Source: Bryobacteraceae bacterium (GTDB lineage Bacteria > Acidobacteriota > Terriglobia > Bryobacterales > Bryobacteraceae). Taken from it: DNA of 9,268 nucleotides. Positions 8,079 to 9,268 of this stretch are shown piece after piece. The translations under genes and the position numbers were made by a program. The notes beneath the pieces were generated by a model. The model worked only from the letters and a program-made list of their open reading frames with translations, did not search any database and was not told where the DNA came from. The stretch lies in assembly GCA_947456995.1 (NCBI GenBank), contig CANGVB010000095.1:1-9268 (forward strand), in the 5' to 3' direction. Within the stretch, counting starts at the first letter, position 1, and each line of letters begins with the position of its first letter.

Positions 8079-8795
8079 ATGGCGAACCCTTTCAAGGCAT
8101 TACTCCGCGCAGTTCAGGGATCTGACGATTCCGATAGCAGCCTGCGCCCTTCTCGCCCTTCTCCCAGGCCGGATGCTCCGCCCCCCGCCACCAAGCCAGT
8201 CGACTTTGCCCCTCCGCAGATGCGTTCCAGTTCTGCCCTCCAGCAGTTTGTTCGTTCTCTCGACACCAATCGCGATCTTCGCCTCCTGGATTTAGGTGGG
8301 GCCAATGCAGCAAACATCCAGTTCATGACGCAACTGGGTACCCGTCTCTACTCCGAAGACTTCTTCGCCACTCTCGAAGATTGCTTCGGCGATGGCGACT
8401 ACTACGAAAATCAACGAGATCCTGCCCGCGTCGACAGCTTCCTGATCCAGACTTTTTCAGAGCAACGCGGCCCCTTTGATGGTGCCCTCGTTTGGGACTG
8501 CCTCCAGTTCCTTCGTCCCTCTCTCCTCGATAAAACCATCGATCATCTTCATCGCATTCTCGAACCAGGCGCTCACCTCCTCGCCTATTTCTATGCCGAT
8601 GAGCGCGCACAAACAATCCCGCAGTATCACTTCAAGATTCATGACGAGCACAACATTGTCGTTGCTCAGAAGGCTGAAATGCCACCCGGGCAAGCCTTCT
8701 CCAACCGCAATATCGAACGTCTCTTTGAAGACTTCGCCTCCACCAAGTTCTTCCTCAGCCGCGACAACATGCGCGAAGTTCTTGTGCGCCGGTAA
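8079..8795 (+). CDS. Class I SAM-dependent methyltransferase-like protein
   Basis: 238 residues. Residues 1-50 are disordered and rich in Ser, Pro and Arg, and the Rossmann-like domain follows. Motif I is LLDLGGANAAN (69-79): it keeps the LDLG strand-turn but lacks the usual GxGxG spacing. The FDGALVWDCLQFL segment (133-145) resembles motif IV of class I methyltransferases ('FDLVLCWDVLEYL' type), and LHRILEPGAHLLAYFY (157-172) matches the post-motif helix and strand ('RVLKPGG'). The fold assignment is fairly secure, but catalysis is uncertain because of the altered glycine loop and no recognised substrate motif. It lies between the bactofilin and the LolC/E-type gene, two nt before the latter, which suggests an envelope-related or assembly role by association only. 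Confidence 0.75.
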   Translation: MANPFKALLRAVQGSDDSDSSLRPSRPSPRPDAPPPATKPVDFAPPQMRSSSALQQFVRSLDTNRDLRLLDLGGANAANIQFMTQLGTRLYSEDFFATLEDCFGDGDYYENQRDPARVDSFLIQTFSEQRGPFDGALVWDCLQFLRPSLLDKTIDHLHRILEPGAHLLAYFYADERAQTIPQYHFKIHDEHNIVVAQKAEMPPGQAFSNRNIERLFEDFASTKFFLSRDNMREVLVRR

Positions 8796-8797
8796 CC

Positions 8798-9268
8798 GTG
8801 GCACTCCCATTTGAACTCTTTGTTGCTCAACGCTACCTGAAGGCCAAACGCCGCCAGTCAGCGATCTCAATCATCACTACCATCTCCATAATTGGCGTCG
8901 CTGCAGGTGTCATGGCGTTGGTTATTGCAATCGCCATCAACAACGGCTTCCGCACCACGTTGCAGAAGAACCTCCTCGGTGCCACGGCCCACGTCACGAT
9001 TACCGAACGCGTGCCCGGTGAAGGTATCTCCGGCTGGCGTGAACTCTCTCAAAAGCTCGCCACCCTCCCTGGCACCATTGAGGCTTCTCCCGCCCTTTAC
9101 GAAAAGGTTTTCGTGAATGCAGGCGGCTCAAGCAGCGGCGCCATCATCAAAGGCCTCGATCTCTCCAGCCCCCGCCTTGCCAAAGATCTGCTGCCCTTCA
9201 TCAAGCAGGGCAGTATCGATAAACTGCGCGAAACCGAAGATGCCGTTCCCTCTCTTCTGCTCGGCTCA
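8798..9268 (+). CDS. LolC/LolE-family lipoprotein-releasing ABC permease, 3' end beyond window
   Basis: 157 codons are visible. The N-terminus LPFELFVAQRYLKAKRRQ, followed by a long helix (about 21-47, ISIITTISIIGVAAGVMALV) and FRTTLQKNLLGATAHVTI, is typical of LolC/LolE/MacB-type permeases: a short cytoplasmic N-terminus, TM1, then the start of the large periplasmic domain. In the Lol system these subunits extract outer-membrane lipoproteins from the inner membrane with the ATPase LolD, which would be expected just beyond the window. The start is GTG at 8798, two nt after the methyltransferase stop. There is no clear ribosome site, so coupling to the upstream gene is likely. Whether it is LolC, LolE or a single LolC/E-type subunit cannot be decided from the fragment. 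Confidence 0.9.
   Translation, partial: MALPFELFVAQRYLKAKRRQSAISIITTISIIGVAAGVMALVIAIAINNGFRTTLQKNLLGATAHVTITERVPGEGISGWRELSQKLATLPGTIEASPALYEKVFVNAGGSSSGAIIKGLDLSSPRLAKDLLPFIKQGSIDKLRETEDAVPSLLLGS

Noticed and set aside
8457..8870. A 137-codon minus-strand frame
   Set aside because: It is antisense to the methyltransferase-like gene and the start of the permease gene, both of which have family motifs in the plus frame.

Overview
The window reads as bacterial chromosome, most likely Acidobacteriota (possibly the Solibacter/Bryobacter side). This rests on gene content, not on a marker gene: a Tat-exported Gfo/Idh/MocA oxidoreductase paired with a c-type-cytochrome/SUMF1 fusion, a short STAS protein of a type common in that phylum, a bactofilin, and a LolC/E-type permease. 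Coding density is very high. I see no mobile element, CRISPR array, tRNA or rRNA, and no stretch over 300 bases lacks a gene.

Layout. Everything from 7364 down to 1 is on the minus strand, in transcription order: an ABC exporter ATPase (6627-7364), its membrane subunit (5782-6639), an OmpR-type response regulator (5025-5723), a sensor histidine kinase (3508-4995), a STAS anti-anti-sigma-like protein (3144-3551), a thioredoxin-like protein (2778-3140), two tiny two-helix membrane proteins (2550-2720 and 2355-2549), the Tat-exported oxidoreductase (1058-2329), and a cytochrome c/SUMF1 protein cut by the window start (1-1061). From 7479 rightward the plus strand carries a bactofilin (7479-8030), a methyltransferase-like protein (8079-8795), and the first 157 codons of a LolC/LolE-family permease (8798 to the window end). 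The two arms diverge from a 114-bp intergenic region.

How the genes may work together. The response regulator and kinase form a standard two-component pair. A repeated TTAAG motif in front of the regulator is a plausible autoregulatory operator. The STAS gene overlaps the end of the kinase gene by 44 nt and the redoxin follows three bases later, so these four are probably one operon with the ABC exporter just upstream. The oxidoreductase and the cytochrome/SUMF1 gene overlap as ATGA, and both products appear to be exported, so they probably act together outside the cytoplasm. The plus-strand genes are envelope- and cytoskeleton-related.

The least expected structure is the pair of small membrane proteins. 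They lie in the same reading frame, are separated by a single TAG codon, and look like diverged copies of each other. No complete new defence or mobile system is evident.
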